64,000 nt of DNA. Origin: Tessaracoccus aquimaris (GTDB lineage Bacteria; Actinomycetota; Actinomycetes; Propionibacteriales; Propionibacteriaceae). Below the pieces are notes generated by a model. That model worked only from the letters and a program-made list of their open reading frames with translations. It ran no database searches and was not told the DNA's origin. Positions 1 to 8,625 of this stretch are shown here, piece after piece. The position numbers and the translations under genes are program-made. The stretch covers positions 1,240,001 to 1,304,000 of the forward strand of contig NZ_CP019606.1 of the NCBI RefSeq assembly GCF_001997345.1, read 5' to 3'. Numbering within the stretch: position 1 is the stretch's first letter; every line of letters starts with the position of its first letter.

Positions 1-920
1 TGGGGCGCAGGCGCCCGACCGCCCAGTTCGGCGGGGATGTTCGCGGGGCGTGGACCCTGATAGTCGGGTCCGTAGGCGCCGGGTGCCGGGCGACGCTTGC
101 GCATCGGTGCGGCGACTCCTGGGGCGAGCCTGCGGGAGATGATCAGGAACCCGGTGTGCGCCGACGTTCCGTGTCCTGGCCGGATCGCGAGACCCTCCGC
201 GTGCCAGTCGCGCACCGTCGTCTCGGTCGCGTGTGGCTCGGTGAAACCGCCGTGGGCGCGCAGCGTGTCGGCCACGCGGCCCAACTGTGTCGCGGTGGCG
301 ACGTAGCAGCAGATCACGCCGCCGGGGACGAGTCGTTCGCCGACCGCGTCGATGCACTCCCACGGGGCGAGCATGTCGAGCACCGCCCGGTCGATGGGCT
401 CGTCCTCGATGGCCTCGACCAGGTCGCCAACCGTCAGCGTCCATGCCGGGTGCGGGCCGCCGAGGAAGTTCTCGACGTTGGCCCGCGCGACGTCGGCGAA
501 GCGCTCCCGCCGCTCGTAGGAGTGCAGCGACCCCTCCGGGCCGATGGCGCGCAGCAGCGCCAGCGTCAACGCACCCGAGCCGACGCCCGCCTCGAGGACG
601 CGCGCCCCCGGGAAGATGTCGGTCCACATCACGATCTGCGCCGCCTCCTTGGGATAGACGACTGCGGCGTCGCGCGGCATCGAGACCATGTATTCGTTGA
701 GGATCGGCCGGAACGCCAGGTACTTCATCCCGCCGACCGAGGTGACTGTGACGCCCTCGGGCCCGCCGATCAGGTCGTCGTGGCTGACGGCGCCCTTGGT
801 GGTGTGCCAGACGCCACCCTCCTTGAGCACGACCGACTTGCGGCGGCCCTTGCTGTCGGTCAGCGTGACCCGTTCTCCCGCGCGCAGGTTTCCGGTGGTG
901 ACTCCCGAGAGATTGGTCAC
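1..920 (-). CDS. trmI: tRNA (adenine-58-N1)-methyltransferase TrmI, C-terminus cut by window edge
   Basis: Methylates N1 of A58 in the T-loop of tRNAs using SAM. The reading frame opens at a GTG (918-920) and stays open to base 1, about 306 codons. An N-terminal OB-like part (residues ~1-70) is followed by the Rossmann methyltransferase fold with the SAM-binding glycine loop EAGVGSGALT at ~110 and the LDMLAPWE motif further on. The visible end, RRPAPGAYGPDY, is typical of actinobacterial TrmI tails, so only a few residues are missing. The GTG start overlaps the upstream HAD stop in a GTGA quartet, implying translational coupling. It is the last visible gene of a metH-HAD-trmI unit. Confidence 0.9.
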   Translation of the reverse strand, partial: MTNLSGVTTGNLRAGERVTLTDSKGRRKSVVLKEGGVWHTTKGAVSHDDLIGGPEGVTVTSVGGMKYLAFRPILNEYMVSMPRDAAVVYPKEAAQIVMWTDIFPGARVLEAGVGSGALTLALLRAIGPEGSLHSYERRERFADVARANVENFLGGPHPAWTLTVGDLVEAIEDEPIDRAVLDMLAPWECIDAVGERLVPGGVICCYVATATQLGRVADTLRAHGGFTEPHATETTVRDWHAEGLAIRPGHGTSAHTGFLIISRRLAPGVAAPMRKRRPAPGAYGPDYQGPRPANIPAELGGRAPAP

Positions 921-1594
921 AGCGTTGCCTTCGTGTTGTCGCGCCAGATCTGCAGGAGATCGGCCCAGGTGGTGGCGGTCAGCCCGGTGGTCGAGACGAC
1001 CATCCGCGGGTGCGGTTCGAGGCGCGCGAGCGCCGGGACGGCGTAGACGAACGCGCCGGCGGCCAGGGCAGATGCGGTGCCGGGGACGGAGTCCTCGAGG
1101 GCGATGACCTCCTCCGGCGCGGCGCCGAAACGCTCCATCGCCAGCAGGTAGGCCTCGGGGTGCGGCTTGGACTGCTGCACATCGTCGGCGGAGATCACGA
1201 AGTGCACCGTCGGGGGCAGCAGTTCGATGGCGGCCTCCATGATGATGCCGTTCGAGGCGGTGACCACGGCCGCGGGAACGCCGTCTGCCGCCGCGTCCTC
1301 GAGGAGTTGCAGCGCGCCGGGCAGGAACGGCAGGCCGTCGCGGCGCAGTCGTGCCACGACGCGGTCGTGCAGTTCGTGGTGGATCTCGTCGACCCGGTCG
1401 GGCTGGCCGATCGACTCCGCCATCTGCCGGGTCGTCTCGGCGGCGTTCTGCCCGATCATGGAGCGCATCTTGGCGTCGTCCCAGACCACGCCGTGCGCGG
1501 CGAGCATCTCCGCTTCCGTCTCGGCCCAGATGGGCTCGGTGTCGACCAGTGTTCCGTCGAAGTCCCACAGGACCGCTTTGGGCTTAGCCAGCAT
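917..1594 (-). CDS. HAD-superfamily phosphatase, beta-phosphoglucomutase-like
   Basis: A 225-residue HAD hydrolase. The nucleophile motif DFDGTLVD is at residues ~11-18, with the nucleophile Asp first and the general acid Asp two residues later. The mid motif VVTASN supplies the Ser/Thr, the Lys lies in QSKPHPEAYLLA, and the acidic motif is ALEDSVPG. The large cap between motif I and the Thr motif is of subfamily IA, as in beta-phosphoglucomutase and phosphoglycolate phosphatase. The substrate cannot be read from sequence. Its ATG lies 11 bases inside the end of metH and its stop overlaps the trmI start, so it is translated in the middle of a three-gene unit. Confidence 0.88.
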   Translation of the reverse strand: MLAKPKAVLWDFDGTLVDTEPIWAETEAEMLAAHGVVWDDAKMRSMIGQNAAETTRQMAESIGQPDRVDEIHHELHDRVVARLRRDGLPFLPGALQLLEDAAADGVPAAVVTASNGIIMEAAIELLPPTVHFVISADDVQQSKPHPEAYLLAMERFGAAPEEVIALEDSVPGTASALAAGAFVYAVPALARLEPHPRMVVSTTGLTATTWADLLQIWRDNTKATL

Positions 1595-4500
1595 TGAAAT
1601 ACTTTGCCTCCGGGTGGTGCAACACGATCGCGTCGGTTGACTGTTCGGGATGGAGCTGGAGCTCCTCGCTCAGGGCGACCCCGATGCGGGAGGGGTCGAG
1701 CAGTCCCACCAGGGTACGTCGATCCTCAAGATTGGGGCATGCGGGGTAGCCAAACGAGTACCGCGACCCCCGGTAGGCCTGGTCGCGGATCGCCGCGTCC
1801 ACGTCCCCGTCGGCGGCGCCGAGGCCAAGCTCGTCGCGGATCCGCGAGTGCCACAACTCGGCAAGGGCCTCGGTGAGCTGCACCGACAGGCCATGCAGTT
1901 CCAGGTAGTCGCGGTACGCGTTCGCCTCGAAGATCCGTTGGGTGGCCTTCGCCACCTCAGGACCCATCGTGACCAGTTGCATGGCGAGCACGTCGGGGCC
2001 GTGTTCTGCCGCCTCGTCCTTGTCTCGGAAGAAGTCGGCCAGGCACAACTGGCGACCGCGGCGCTGACGCGGGAACGTGAACCGGGCGACCTCGCGCTCC
2101 GGGTCCTCCGGTGAGCCGAGGATCAGCGTCTCCGCCTCGGAGTGGACGGGGAAGTAGCCGTAGACGACGCCGAAGTTGGCGAGGCTCTCGGTCTTGATCC
2201 GGTCGAGCCACATCCGCAGGTGCGGCATCGCCTCGTTCTCGACGAGTTCCTCGTAGCTCGGCCCGCCCTTCAGCGACTTGAGCCCCCACTGCCCGACGAA
2301 GGTCGCGCGGTGATCGAGCCAGGCGTTCACGTCGGCGAGCGAGATCCCCTTGACGACGCGCGATCCCCAGAACGGCGGGGTCGGCACGTCGACGCCGCGG
2401 GCGACATCCGAGCGGACGCCCAATTGGGGCTCGACGACCTCCACGAGCGACGTCTTGGCGAATCGGCGCTGGCGCGGCTGCGGCAGTTCCGCCCCCGGCA
2501 CGCCGTTCTTGACCGCCATCACGGCGTCCATCAGCGCGAGGCCCTCGAACGCGTCCTTGGCGTAGCGGACCTCGCCGTCGAAGATGTCGTTGAGGTCGTG
2601 CTCGACGAAGGTGCGGGTCAGCGCGGCACCGCCGAGCAGCACGGGGTACTTCTCCCCCAGCCCGAGCCGGTTCAGTTCGACGAGGTTGTCCTTCATCACG
2701 AGCGTCGACTTCACGAGCAGTCCGGACATGCCGATGGCGTCGGCGTTGTTCGCCTCCGCTGCGTCGACGATGGCCTGGATCGGCTGCTTGATGCCGATGT
2801 TGATGACGGTGTAGCCGTTGTTGCTGACGATGATGTCGACGAGATTCTTGCCGATGTCGTGGACGTCGCCGCGGACGGTGGCCAGCACAAGCGTGCCCTT
2901 GCCTGCACCAGCCGACGACTTGTCCATGTGGGGCTCGAGGTAGGCGACGGCGGTCTTCATCACCTCGGCGGACTGCAGCACGAAGGGCAACTGCATCTGG
3001 CCGGAGCCGAACAGTTCGCCGACGATCTTCATGCCTGCGAGCAGATCCTCGTTGATGATCCCCAGCGCGGGCTTGCCCTGCAGCGCCTCGTCGAGGTCGG
3101 CGTGGAGGCCCTTGCCCTCGCCGTCGATGATGCGGCGCTGGAGTCGTTCGGCGAGCGGGAGCGCGGCGAGTTCCGCAGCCCGGGAGGCGCGCACCGATGC
3201 GGCGGAGACTCCCTCGAACAGTTCCAGGTAGCGCGACAGCGGGTCGTAGTCGCCGTCGCGGCGGTCATAGACGAGGTCGAGGGCGACCTTGCGCTGCTCC
3301 TCCGGGATGCGGTCCATCGGCAGGATCTTGGCGCTGTGCACGATCGCGGAGTCGAGGCCCGCCTGCACGCACTCGTTGAGGAACACCGAGTTCAGCACGA
3401 TGCGCGCAGCGGGGTTCAGGCCGAACGACACGTTGCTGACGCCGAGCGTGGTGCGCACCCGGGGGTAGCGGCGCTTGAGTTCGCGGATGGCGTCGATGGT
3501 CTCGATGCCGTCTCGGCGGGTCTCCTCCTGGCCGGTGGCGATGGGGAACGTGAGGCAGTCGACGAGAATGTCTCCGACGTCCATGCCCCAGTTCTCGACG
3601 AGGTCGTCGATGAGGCGCGAGGCGACGCGCACCTTCCACTCGGCGGTGCGGGCCTGGCCCTCCTCATCGATGGTGAGCGCGACGACGGCGGCGCCATGCT
3701 CCTTGACGAGCGGCATCACCTTGCCGAAGCGCGAGTCGGGGCCGTCGCCGTCCTCGTAGTTGACGGAGTTGATGATGCTGCGACCCGCGAGCCTCTCTAG
3801 GCCCGCCTGCAGCACGTGCGGTTCGGTGGAGTCGAGCACGATCGGCAGCGTGACGGCGGTGGAGAGCCGGAACGCGGCCTCGGACATGTCGGCGGCACCG
3901 TCACGGCCCACGTAGTCGACGCACAGGTCGAGCACGTGCGCGCCGTCGCGGGCCTGGGCCTTCGCGATGTCGACGCACTCGTCCCAGTTGCCCGCAAGCA
4001 TGGCGTCGCGGAAGGCCTTGGAGCCGTTGGCGTTGGTGCGCTCACCGATGTTGAGGTAGCTGGCGTCCTGCGCGAACGGGACCTCGATGTAGAGGCTGGA
4101 ACTGGAACGCTCGTCCTCGGCGTCGCGGGCCACGACCTCGCGTCCGCTGAAGCGGTCGGCCAGCAGTTTGATGTGCTCCGGGGTGGTGCCGCAGCAGCCG
4201 CCGATCAGCCCGAGCCCGAACTCGTCGAGGTACTGCCCGAGTGCCTCGGCGAGGCCCTCGGGGCTGAGCGGGTAGCGGGCTCCGTCAGGCGTCAGTTCGG
4301 GCAGGCCGGCGTTGGGCATGGCGCCGACGGTGATGCCCGCCCGGCGGGCGAGGTGGCGCAGGTGCTCGCTCATCTCGGCGGGGCCGGTGGCGCAGTTGAG
4401 GCCGATGCAGTCGATGCCGAGGGCCTCGAGGGTGGTCAGCGCGGAGCCGATCTCGCTGCCGAGCAGCATGGTGCCGGTGGTCTCGACGGTGACGTTGACG

Positions 4501-5066
4501 AGGATCGGCAGGACGACGCCCGCCTTCTCGCGCGCACGCTTGGCGCCGATCACGGCGGCCTTCGCCTGCAGCAGGTCCTGGCAGGTCTCGATCTGGACGG
4601 CGTCGATGCCGCCGCGGATCATGGCCTCGACCTGGCGCTGGTAGGCGTCGCGGACGGTGGCGAACTCGATGTGGCCGAGCGTCGGAAGCTTGGTTCCTGG
4701 GCCGACCGAGCCGAGCACGAATCGGGGGCGTTCGCTGGTGGAGAACTCGTCTGCGACCTCGCGGGCGATCCGGGCGCCTGCCTCGGAGAGTTCCTCGAGT
4801 CGGTCGACGATGTCGTACTCGGCGAGGGCGGCCTGGTTGGTGCCGAAGGTGTTGGTCTCGACGGCGTCGGAGCCCGCCTCGAAGTAGGCGCGGTGCACGG
4901 CGGCGACGACGTCGGGCCTTGTCACGTTCAGGATCTCGTTGCATCCCTCGAGGCCTTGGAAGTCGTCCTCCAGCGAGAGATCGCCGAAGGACTGCAGCAT
5001 GGTGCCCATCGCCCCGTCGGCGACGAGTACGCGGGTTCCAAGGACGTCTGCAAAGGTGTTCGGCAC
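1584..5066 (-). CDS. metH: cobalamin-dependent methionine synthase
   Basis: Transfers the methyl group of methyl-tetrahydrofolate to homocysteine through cobalamin, giving methionine. At 1160 residues it has all four modules: homocysteine-binding barrel (1-310, zinc Cys at ~224 in GLNCATG and the pair in GGCCGT at ~290), pterin-binding barrel (~330-600), cobalamin cap and Rossmann part (~640-880, with the base-on histidine motif DVHDIGKN at ~733), and the C-terminal SAM-dependent activation domain (~900-1160, containing YFPVHSE). It is slightly shorter than E. coli MetH (1227). The start follows the family consensus. I looked for a cobalamin or SAM riboswitch in the 200 bases upstream and saw none; a 20-bp palindrome occupies that space. 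Confidence 0.97.
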   Translation of the reverse strand: MPNTFADVLGTRVLVADGAMGTMLQSFGDLSLEDDFQGLEGCNEILNVTRPDVVAAVHRAYFEAGSDAVETNTFGTNQAALAEYDIVDRLEELSEAGARIAREVADEFSTSERPRFVLGSVGPGTKLPTLGHIEFATVRDAYQRQVEAMIRGGIDAVQIETCQDLLQAKAAVIGAKRAREKAGVVLPILVNVTVETTGTMLLGSEIGSALTTLEALGIDCIGLNCATGPAEMSEHLRHLARRAGITVGAMPNAGLPELTPDGARYPLSPEGLAEALGQYLDEFGLGLIGGCCGTTPEHIKLLADRFSGREVVARDAEDERSSSSLYIEVPFAQDASYLNIGERTNANGSKAFRDAMLAGNWDECVDIAKAQARDGAHVLDLCVDYVGRDGAADMSEAAFRLSTAVTLPIVLDSTEPHVLQAGLERLAGRSIINSVNYEDGDGPDSRFGKVMPLVKEHGAAVVALTIDEEGQARTAEWKVRVASRLIDDLVENWGMDVGDILVDCLTFPIATGQEETRRDGIETIDAIRELKRRYPRVRTTLGVSNVSFGLNPAARIVLNSVFLNECVQAGLDSAIVHSAKILPMDRIPEEQRKVALDLVYDRRDGDYDPLSRYLELFEGVSAASVRASRAAELAALPLAERLQRRIIDGEGKGLHADLDEALQGKPALGIINEDLLAGMKIVGELFGSGQMQLPFVLQSAEVMKTAVAYLEPHMDKSSAGAGKGTLVLATVRGDVHDIGKNLVDIIVSNNGYTVINIGIKQPIQAIVDAAEANNADAIGMSGLLVKSTLVMKDNLVELNRLGLGEKYPVLLGGAALTRTFVEHDLNDIFDGEVRYAKDAFEGLALMDAVMAVKNGVPGAELPQPRQRRFAKTSLVEVVEPQLGVRSDVARGVDVPTPPFWGSRVVKGISLADVNAWLDHRATFVGQWGLKSLKGGPSYEELVENEAMPHLRMWLDRIKTESLANFGVVYGYFPVHSEAETLILGSPEDPEREVARFTFPRQRRGRQLCLADFFRDKDEAAEHGPDVLAMQLVTMGPEVAKATQRIFEANAYRDYLELHGLSVQLTEALAELWHSRIRDELGLGAADGDVDAAIRDQAYRGSRYSFGYPACPNLEDRRTLVGLLDPSRIGVALSEELQLHPEQSTDAIVLHHPEAKYFNAG

Positions 5067-5170
5067 GGGGCAACCATAGTGCGCCCCGCGTCAGGCTCGG
5101 GGCTCCGTTTCACGCGCGGCCCCACCCGAAGTGTCTCCTTAGAAGTGCCTGCGCGTGGTGGGCATGACGA

Positions 5171-5248
5171 TGAGCATGTTTGGTTGCTCGTTGCTCGAGG
5201 AGCCACGATTCGTCGGCGTGTCGCCGATCGAGCAACCAAACATGCTCA
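5171..5248. repeat. palindromic element of the TTGAGCA family (copy 1)
   Basis: A perfect 20-bp inverted repeat: TGAGCATGTTTGGTTGCTCG at 5171-5190 and its exact reverse complement at 5229-5248, with a 38-base loop. It lies between the 5' end of metH and a gene relic. Its arm is nearly identical to the arm of the element at 31137-31214, so it is a dispersed repeat rather than a local terminator. No U-run follows on either strand. Confidence 0.85.
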
Positions 5249-5269
5249 AGTTCTCCCCCGCACCGCGCC

Positions 5270-5464
5270 TCAGGAGGTCGCCAGGCGCGCCGCGACAGCC
5301 GCGAGGGCCGCCACTTCATCGGGGATCGTCTCGCCGGTCGACGGGTCGACGATCGAGGTGTAGACGTGCGGAACGACATGCGTCGCGCCCGCCTCGAGGC
5401 ACGTCCCGACGACCTGCTCGAAGTTGTCGGGTGCGATCCCTCCGGTCGGCTCGAAGATCGAGAT
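5270..5464 (-). pseudogene. C-terminal relic of a DgaF-like 2-dehydro-3-deoxy-phosphogluconate aldolase
   Basis: The minus frame ending in TGA at 5270 reads, for its last ~64 residues, a strongly protein-like stretch: IFEPTGGIAPDNFEQVV, then AGATHVVPHVYTSIVDPSTG, then IPDEVAALAAVAARLATS. The EPTGGI..(E/D)NF and (I/V)PH(I/V)Y(S/T)SI(I/V)D..TG motifs are, from memory of the family, those of the C-terminal half of DgaF/DagF KDGP aldolases of the glucosaminate pathway. Upstream of 5464 the similarity stops and the PAC2 gene begins on the other strand, so the N-terminal two thirds are gone. The relic cannot be translated on its own. Confidence 0.55.
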
Positions 5465-5572
5465 GGATACACATGGCTGCCTGTTGTGTACGCGACCGGT
5501 TGCCGGTGTCAGTTCGCTGGGGGCGAGCGGCCGTAGACGCCCTCCCCAGGTGGCAGCGGGTAGGCTGGACGA

Positions 5573-6427
5573 ATGCAATTCGCGCCTATGGATGACCTCC
5601 GCAACCCGGCCGTCGCCATTGCGTTTTCCGGCTGGAATGACGCGGGCAACGCCGCGAGCGACCTGTTGCGTCACCTGATGGATGCCTACCCCGGGACCGA
5701 CCTCGGGCTCATCGACGACGAGCGCTACTGGGACTTCCAGCAGACCCGCCCGATGCTGCACCGGGAGGCCGACGGGCCGTGGATAGAGTGGCCGGCCATC
5801 CGGATGCGGGTCGTGCACCACCCGGAGCGCGACATCATCACGGTGCTCGGCCCCGAGCCGAACCTGCTGTGGCGCACGTTCTCGCTCGAACTGGTCAAGG
5901 CGCTGCGCCAGGTCGACCCGGAGATCGTGCTGTTCCTCGGCGCGATGCTGAGCGACACCCCCCACACGCGGCCACTGCCGGTCGGCGTCTACTCGACCGA
6001 CCCGTCGGTCGGCGAGAAGTTCGCCATGGAGGCCAACGACTACACCGGCCCGACCGGGATGATCGGCGTCGCGACTCAGTTGCTGTTGCACGAACGCATC
6101 CCTAGCGCCTCGCTGTGGGTGTCCGTGCCGCACTACGTGTCGACGCCGCCGAACCCGAAGGCGCAGGAGGCCCTCCTGACGGAACTCGAGACGGTGCTGC
6201 GCGTCAGCCTCGACCACGCCGAAATCCCGGAGGAGGCGGCGAAGTGGAGCCTCGCCGTCGACCAGTTGAGCCAGCAGGACCCCGACATCGCCGAGTACAT
6301 CGGCCAGTTGGAGGAGGCACGCGACGCCGAGGAGGTCGAGGGCGCCACGGGCGACACCATCGCCGCCGAGTTGGAGAAGTTCCTCCGCCGCCAGGGCGAC
6401 GACCCCCAACCCCCCGCTGGCTCCTGA
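5573..6427 (+). CDS. PAC2 family protein
   Basis: A 284-residue member of the PAC2 (proteasome assembly chaperone 2-like) family, widespread as a single gene in actinobacteria, often next to metH as here. The N-terminal signature is AIAFSGWNDAGNAASDLLRHL (residues ~15-35, here split: AIAFSGWNDAGNA then ASDLLRHL). A central GVYSTDP and the PTGMIGV segment follow, then SLWVSVPHYVS. The tail (~235-284) is acidic and probably disordered. Biochemical function in bacteria is not established; a link to proteasome or ATP-grasp partners is only inferred from the family name. The ATG is preceded by a GGTAGGCTGGACGA leader with a weak ribosome site. Confidence 0.88.
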   Translation: MQFAPMDDLRNPAVAIAFSGWNDAGNAASDLLRHLMDAYPGTDLGLIDDERYWDFQQTRPMLHREADGPWIEWPAIRMRVVHHPERDIITVLGPEPNLLWRTFSLELVKALRQVDPEIVLFLGAMLSDTPHTRPLPVGVYSTDPSVGEKFAMEANDYTGPTGMIGVATQLLLHERIPSASLWVSVPHYVSTPPNPKAQEALLTELETVLRVSLDHAEIPEEAAKWSLAVDQLSQQDPDIAEYIGQLEEARDAEEVEGATGDTIAAELEKFLRRQGDDPQPPAGS

Positions 6428-6477
6428 CCCTTCCCATTGGCAGGCGAACCTTCCGACGCCCTGCGCTCGCGAGTGGG

Positions 6478-6950
6478 GACGCTTGGCAGGCTAGGCGTTG
6501 AGCAGCATTGCGTGTTCGTTTCCGAGTTGAACGTGAAAACGCGGCTCTCCGGCCATCGAACCCGGGTTACTGCACAACCCCAGTCCCACCGGCACCGGCA
6601 CCGGTCGGCAATCACCGGCGGGAGGCGGACCTGTCGGCCCTGTGCTCGCGGCCGGGGACGCTTGGTTGGCTAGGCGTTGAGCAGCATTGCGTGTTCGTTT
6701 CCGAGTTGAACGTGAAAGCGCGGCTCTCCGGCCATCGAACCCGCGTTACTGCTCAACCCCAGTCCCACCGGCACCGGTCGACAATCACCGGCGGGAGGCG
6801 GCCGGTCGGACGGGCTCGCGGCCGGAGACGCTTGGATGGCTAGGCGCTGAGCAGCATTGCGTGTTCGTCTCCGAGTTGAACGTGAAAACGCGGCTCTCCG
6901 GCCAACGAACCCGCGTTACTGCTCAACCCCAGTCCCACCGGCCGGGTCGG
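6478..6950. repeat. three tandem ~170-180 bp repeats, each with a TTGAGCA palindrome
   Basis: Three near-identical units begin with ACGCTTGG at about 6479, 6658 and 6829, a spacing of ~179 and ~171 bases. Each contains an 80-base element from TTGAGCAGCATTGCGTGTTC (6498, 6677; CTGAGCA at 6847) to GTTACTGCTCAACCCC (ending 6577, 6756, 6926). In the first copy the right end has decayed to TGCACAA. The remainder of each unit is a GC-rich spacer with CACCGGCACCGG runs. This fills the whole gap between the PAC2 gene and rpe; no believable gene is present. Confidence 0.9.
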
Positions 6951-6953
6951 CGG

Positions 6954-7607
6954 TCAGTGGCGGCAGGCGGCAACGGCCAGTTCGCGGAGATCGCGGACCA
7001 TCTTGTTCGGGTCGTCGGAGTTGTAGACGGCCGAGCCGGCCACGAACGTGTCGGCGCCCGCCTCGGCGCAGCGCTCGATGGTCTCGGCGCTGACGCCGCC
7101 GTCGACCTGCAGCCAGATCGGACGGTCGCCGAGCAGTTCGCGGGTGCGGCGGATCTTCGGGAGGACCAGGTCGAGGAACCTCTGCCCGCCGAAGCCCGGT
7201 TCGACCGTCATCAGCAGGATCATGTCCAACTCGTCGAGCATGTCCTCAAACTGCTCGATGGGTGTGGCCGGCTTCAGCGCCATCGACGCGCGGGCGCCCT
7301 TGGCGCGCAACTCGCGGGCCAGCCGGATGGGCGCCTTTGCCGCCTCGACGTGGAACGTGACCGACTCGGCTCCCGCCTCGGCATAGGCAGGTGCCCAGCG
7401 GTCGGGCTCGTCGATCATCAGGTGGATGTCGAGCATCTGGGTGGTCGCCTTGCGCAGCGACTCCACCACGGGCAGCCCGATCGACAGGTTCGGAACGAAG
7501 CGGTAGTCCATCACGTCGACGTGAATTGCGTCAGCGTCGGAAATCCGGGCGACCTCGTCGGCGAGGTGCGCAAAGTCGGCGTTGAGAATGCTCGGGGTGA
7601 TTCGCAT
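6954..7607 (-). CDS. rpe: ribulose-phosphate 3-epimerase
   Basis: Interconverts ribulose 5-phosphate and xylulose 5-phosphate in the pentose phosphate pathway. The 217-residue TIM barrel has the family motifs in order: [10 protein letters not shown] at the N-terminus, the metal-binding HVDVMDY, HLMI, the [10 protein letters not shown] loop, and the phosphate-binding VDGGV and AGSAVY. The start is set at the ATG before [11 protein letters not shown]; the open frame continues upstream for 44 codons without family similarity. In most actinobacteria rpe directly follows rsmB; here 6.7 kb of accessory DNA separates them. Its stop lies at the edge of the tandem repeats. Confidence 0.95.
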   Translation of the reverse strand: MRITPSILNADFAHLADEVARISDADAIHVDVMDYRFVPNLSIGLPVVESLRKATTQMLDIHLMIDEPDRWAPAYAEAGAESVTFHVEAAKAPIRLARELRAKGARASMALKPATPIEQFEDMLDELDMILLMTVEPGFGGQRFLDLVLPKIRRTRELLGDRPIWLQVDGGVSAETIERCAEAGADTFVAGSAVYNSDDPNKMVRDLRELAVAACRH

Positions 7608-8017
7608 GCTGGCACCATATCCAACCCGCGGATGCGGGTCACGCTGCCCGTCGTCAGTAGCGACAGCGGCGACTTCGCTAAGGGGCGATCTGCCCCTCTG
7701 CGATCCACGCGGCACCGTCGGCCGCCACCATCGACGCACGGCTCGGCGCGGTCATCGAGGGTCGCCAGATCCTCAGGACATCGTCAGGGTCTCGGGCCGC
7801 GCCCCCGGGACGCTGAGCGAAGGAGAATGCACCATGGCTCTGGCATGTCCGGCACGTCTCGAAGACAGCGATCGGGCAACCGATCAGGTCTCGGGCGCTC
7901 CCCTGCGCATGCTGGCCGCTGACGCCGTCCAGTCGGTACGGTGGTCGCTGCGCGCACGGCGCGACCCTGTCAGGGTGACGCCAACAACCATCCCCAGCCG
8001 GGTGAGCGACCGCTAGA
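7608..8017. other. mostly non-coding gap with a possible gene relic
   Basis: This 410-base stretch lies between the start of rpe and the IS481-type element. On the minus strand, a frame ending at 7678 reads [11 protein letters not shown] then [14 protein letters not shown], which loosely resembles the end of the ATPase domain of actinobacterial Hsp70-like proteins; this is from memory and weak. On the plus strand there is one small ORF with a good ribosome site (7834-8016). Nothing else is recognisable. Confidence 0.4.
7834..8016 (+). CDS. possible small protein of 60 residues, unknown
   Basis: An ATG preceded at 8 bases by AAGGAGA opens a 60-codon frame, MALACPARLEDSDRA... to ...IPSRVSDR, ending in a TAG at 8014-8016. 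The ribosome site is the only positive evidence; the composition is Arg-rich and no domain or membrane segment is seen. Its TAG sits inside the GCTAGA target of the adjacent IS481-type element, so the original reading frame may have been unaffected by the insertion. It may equally be a chance ORF or part of a decayed gene. Confidence 0.3.
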   Translation: MALACPARLEDSDRATDQVSGAPLRMLAADAVQSVRWSLRARRDPVRVTPTTIPSRVSDR

Positions 8018-8620
8018 TGTACTGACCGGACAGGTTGGTTGAAGCAGTGCGATGACACGCGCTGAGGAGTGAGGACGTAGGGAGGGCCCTTCAGGTTGGG
8101 TGGGAGTTGCGAAACCATCACCGCCAGAAAGGCCCTCTTGTGTCCCACGCTAACGCAGCTCTGACCCCACGCGCTCGTTTGACCGTCGCCAGACTCGTCG
8201 TCGAGCAGGGGGTGCCCGTCTCCGAGGTCGCCGCCAGGTTCCAGTGCTCCTGGGCAACGGTGAAGCGTTGGGCCGACCGGTACCTGGCCGGTTGGTTCGC
8301 TGCCCGCGGGGTCAAGGTCGAGCGGGTCCTTTCCGACAACGGAGCGGCCTACAAATCGAATCTTTGGCACCAGGTCTGCAGCCAGTTCGGCATCACGGTG
8401 AAGAAGACCCGCCCGTATCGGCCGCAGACCAACGGGAAGATCGAACGGTTCCACCGAACCCTCGCAGATGGCTGGGGCTACGCCCGCTGCTACCAATCAG
8501 AAACCGAGCGTCGAGATGCCCTCGCGGGATGGCTGCATCACTACAATCACCACAGACCCCACACAGCCTGCGGGAACCTCTCACCGATCACCCGGTTGAC
8601 CAACGTCCCCGATCAGTACA
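8018..8620 (+). mobile_element. IS481-family insertion sequence, internally deleted
   Basis: The ends are imperfect terminal inverted repeats: left TGTACTGACCGGACAGG... at 8018, right (read inward on minus) TGTACTGATCGGGGACG... ending at 8620. The element is flanked by a perfect 6-bp direct repeat GCTAGA (8012-8017 and 8621-8626). This fits the NCTAGN target and 6-bp duplication described for IS481. At 603 bp it is well short of the usual ~1 kb because the centre of the transposase gene is missing. It therefore cannot move by itself but may be mobilised by an intact relative. Confidence 0.88.
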
Positions 8621-8625
8621 GCTAG
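8140..8625 (+). pseudogene. IS481-family transposase with in-frame internal deletion
   Basis: Starting at the GTG after CAGAAAGGCCCTCTT, the product is 161 residues against ~310-330 for the family. The N-terminal helix-turn-helix (LTPRARLTVARLV to ATVKRWADRYLA, residues 8-50) is followed at once by WFAARGVKVERVLSDNG, then RPYRPQTNGKIERFHRTL and the C-terminal HHYNHHRPH. The second catalytic Asp (SDNG) and the Glu (GKIERFH) of the DDE triad are kept, but the block carrying the first Asp, about 150 residues, is lost without breaking the frame. The stop codon TAG is supplied by the duplicated target CTAG, outside the element. Confidence 0.85.

Noticed and set aside
2142..3800. Long plus-strand ORF (552 codons) opposite metH
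   Set aside because: It is the antisense shadow of a clear methionine synthase; composition is that of high-GC antisense frames and no motif is present.
5067..5270. Cobalamin or SAM riboswitch upstream of metH
   Set aside because: No conserved B12-box or SAM-I core seen; the region holds the palindrome and little else.
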